DNA of 35,341 nt from Chromatiales bacterium (ex Bugula neritina AB1) (GTDB taxonomy: Bacteria > Pseudomonadota > Gammaproteobacteria > Granulosicoccales > Granulosicoccaceae), in assembly GCA_001730015.1 (NCBI GenBank), contig MDLA01000161.1:1-35341 (forward strand), given 5' to 3'. The notes under the pieces are model-generated. The model was not told where the DNA came from. It made no database searches and was given only the letters and a program-made list of their open reading frames with translations. Every line of letters starts with the position of its first letter. Position 1 is the stretch's first letter. Of this stretch, positions 34,402 to 35,341 are shown piece by piece. A program made the translations under genes and the position numbers.

Positions 34402-35145
34402 ATGGACAAAAACCTTTCGCTGCAGGTCAGCATCTTCCTGGCCGGTAGCTTTGCATTGCTGATATGGGTGATTAAGCTGGGTGAGGAATTACTTGGCATT
34501 AGTCTTTCGCATCTGGGTGTATACCCTGATGCACCTGGTGGTCTCTTTGGAATCATCGCAGCGCCGCTGATTCATGGGTCGGTGCTGCATGTTCTGAACA
34601 ATACTCTGCCTGTGTTGCTGTTAGGCAGCATGCTGATCTATGGCTATCCAAAATCGCGCTGGTGGGTACTTGGTATTGTCTGGCTGGTGTCGGGTCTCGG
34701 AGTCTGGTTTTTTGCGCGCTCCAATTATCACATCGGTGCCAGTGGCCTAAGTCACGGTGTGTTTTTCTTTCTGGTTATAGCGGGAATTCTGCGAGGCGAT
34801 AACCGTTCAAGTGCGTTATTAATGATTGCCTTTTTCATGTACGGCACCATGTTCTGGACAATATTCCCGCAACAGCCCGGTATCTCTTTCGAGTACCATT
34901 TGTTCGGTGCAATTGCCGGGACGGTGTGTGCGATTATATTCCGTCAGTGGGATCCAGAACCGGTTAGGAAAACTTATCCGTGGGAACATGAATCGGAAGA
35001 CTACGAAGATGACCCTATAATTGGCGATCAGTGGAAGCTTGAGGTTGAGCCACTGGATGCGAGATGTGATGAAGGTGGGAGAAACGATCGTGAATCTGAA
35101 CTGCGGTCAGACCGGACGCGGAATAAACCATTTGATGAAAAATAG
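34402..35145 (+). CDS. Rhomboid family intramembrane serine protease
   Basis: This inner-membrane protease has 247 residues. Six or seven hydrophobic segments include LIHGSVLHVLNN (His58, His63, Asn66 region), GASGLSHG with the catalytic Ser114, and the catalytic His166 in FEYHLFGAIAG. After residue 185 comes a charged, soluble C-terminal tail of about 60 residues rich in Glu, Asp and Arg. Substrates are unknown. The gene follows the selenoprotein by 37 bases and may be co-transcribed, though its ribosome site is weak. Confidence 0.9.
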   Translation: MDKNLSLQVSIFLAGSFALLIWVIKLGEELLGISLSHLGVYPDAPGGLFGIIAAPLIHGSVLHVLNNTLPVLLLGSMLIYGYPKSRWWVLGIVWLVSGLGVWFFARSNYHIGASGLSHGVFFFLVIAGILRGDNRSSALLMIAFFMYGTMFWTIFPQQPGISFEYHLFGAIAGTVCAIIFRQWDPEPVRKTYPWEHESEDYEDDPIIGDQWKLEVEPLDARCDEGGRNDRESELRSDRTRNKPFDEK

Positions 35146-35341
35146 CCTATAGTAAAATTTCGGTAATTGACCCTGGTGTTGCATAGAATTCCAGCCCGGA
35201 ACCGCTGCGCTGCTTCTATAGCAGCATCTAAGGCGTTGTACTCGTTTTTCCTGAATATCACTTAGAATGACTAGGCTCAATTCAGCAAAAACTCTGTGCA
35301 GCGCCTTTTATACAGCTCTATAAGCTTCTGAACTCGAAATT

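Noticed and set aside
35146..35341. Possible gene or terminator at the right edge
   Set aside because: Only a weak GCTGC/GCAGC hairpin without a T tract and no convincing open frame were seen.

Overview
The window looks like the chromosome of a free-living, probably marine, gammaproteobacterium. The reasons are YaeQ, an RhtA-type exporter, a selenium-binding-protein/methanethiol-oxidase homologue, a DUF4347 giant surface protein and moderate GC. The taxon cannot be fixed from the sequence alone.

Layout. (1) Positions 15-8566, minus strand: one giant surface/adhesin-like gene. It has an LEPR-type N-terminus, two DUF4347 domains, a LamG domain and about eleven 133-residue repeats. It is split into three reading frames by a one-base frameshift near 6164 and an in-frame TAG at 3774-3776, and its 3' end runs into a GC-rich palindrome at the window edge. 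(2) Positions 8567-20806: mostly small metabolic and transport units. These are a DMT exporter, a membrane sterol-desaturase-type hydroxylase, an Lrp/AsnC regulator divergent from a selenium-binding-protein-56 homologue with a small membrane protein, a GMC oxidoreductase, an RhtA-like exporter paired with a PLP aminotransferase, an MBL-fold hydrolase, a DUF3530 alpha/beta hydrolase and YaeQ. Two diverged copies of a roughly 180-bp palindromic MITE-like element lie at 8790-8970 and 19231-19413. (3) Positions 20981-29999: a tight eight-gene operon with a branched-chain-type ABC importer (binding protein, two permeases, two ATPases), an aldehyde dehydrogenase, a coniferyl-alcohol-dehydrogenase-like SDR and a flotillin/band-7 protein. 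Together these suggest uptake and oxidation of an aromatic or similar alcohol/aldehyde. (4) Positions 30182-31226: a Fic protein gene broken by a nonsense codon and a poly-C frameshift. (5) Positions 31413-35145: an HpcH/HpaI aldolase, a two-gene redox module and a rhomboid protease.

The most notable item is the redox module. The gene at 33837-34364 reads through an in-frame TGA at 34110-34112 in the motif D-U-G-S-C, and a hairpin that fits a bacterial SECIS element follows directly. This is a UGSC-family selenoprotein that ordinary gene calling would split in two. Its upstream neighbour (32359-33783) has a thioredoxin-like CxxC domain fused to a large domain of unknown function, so the pair is a candidate for an uncharacterised selenocysteine-dependent redox system.

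Most stretches on the opposite strand of the real genes also contain open frames, but these look like shadows. No rRNA, tRNA or CRISPR array was seen.
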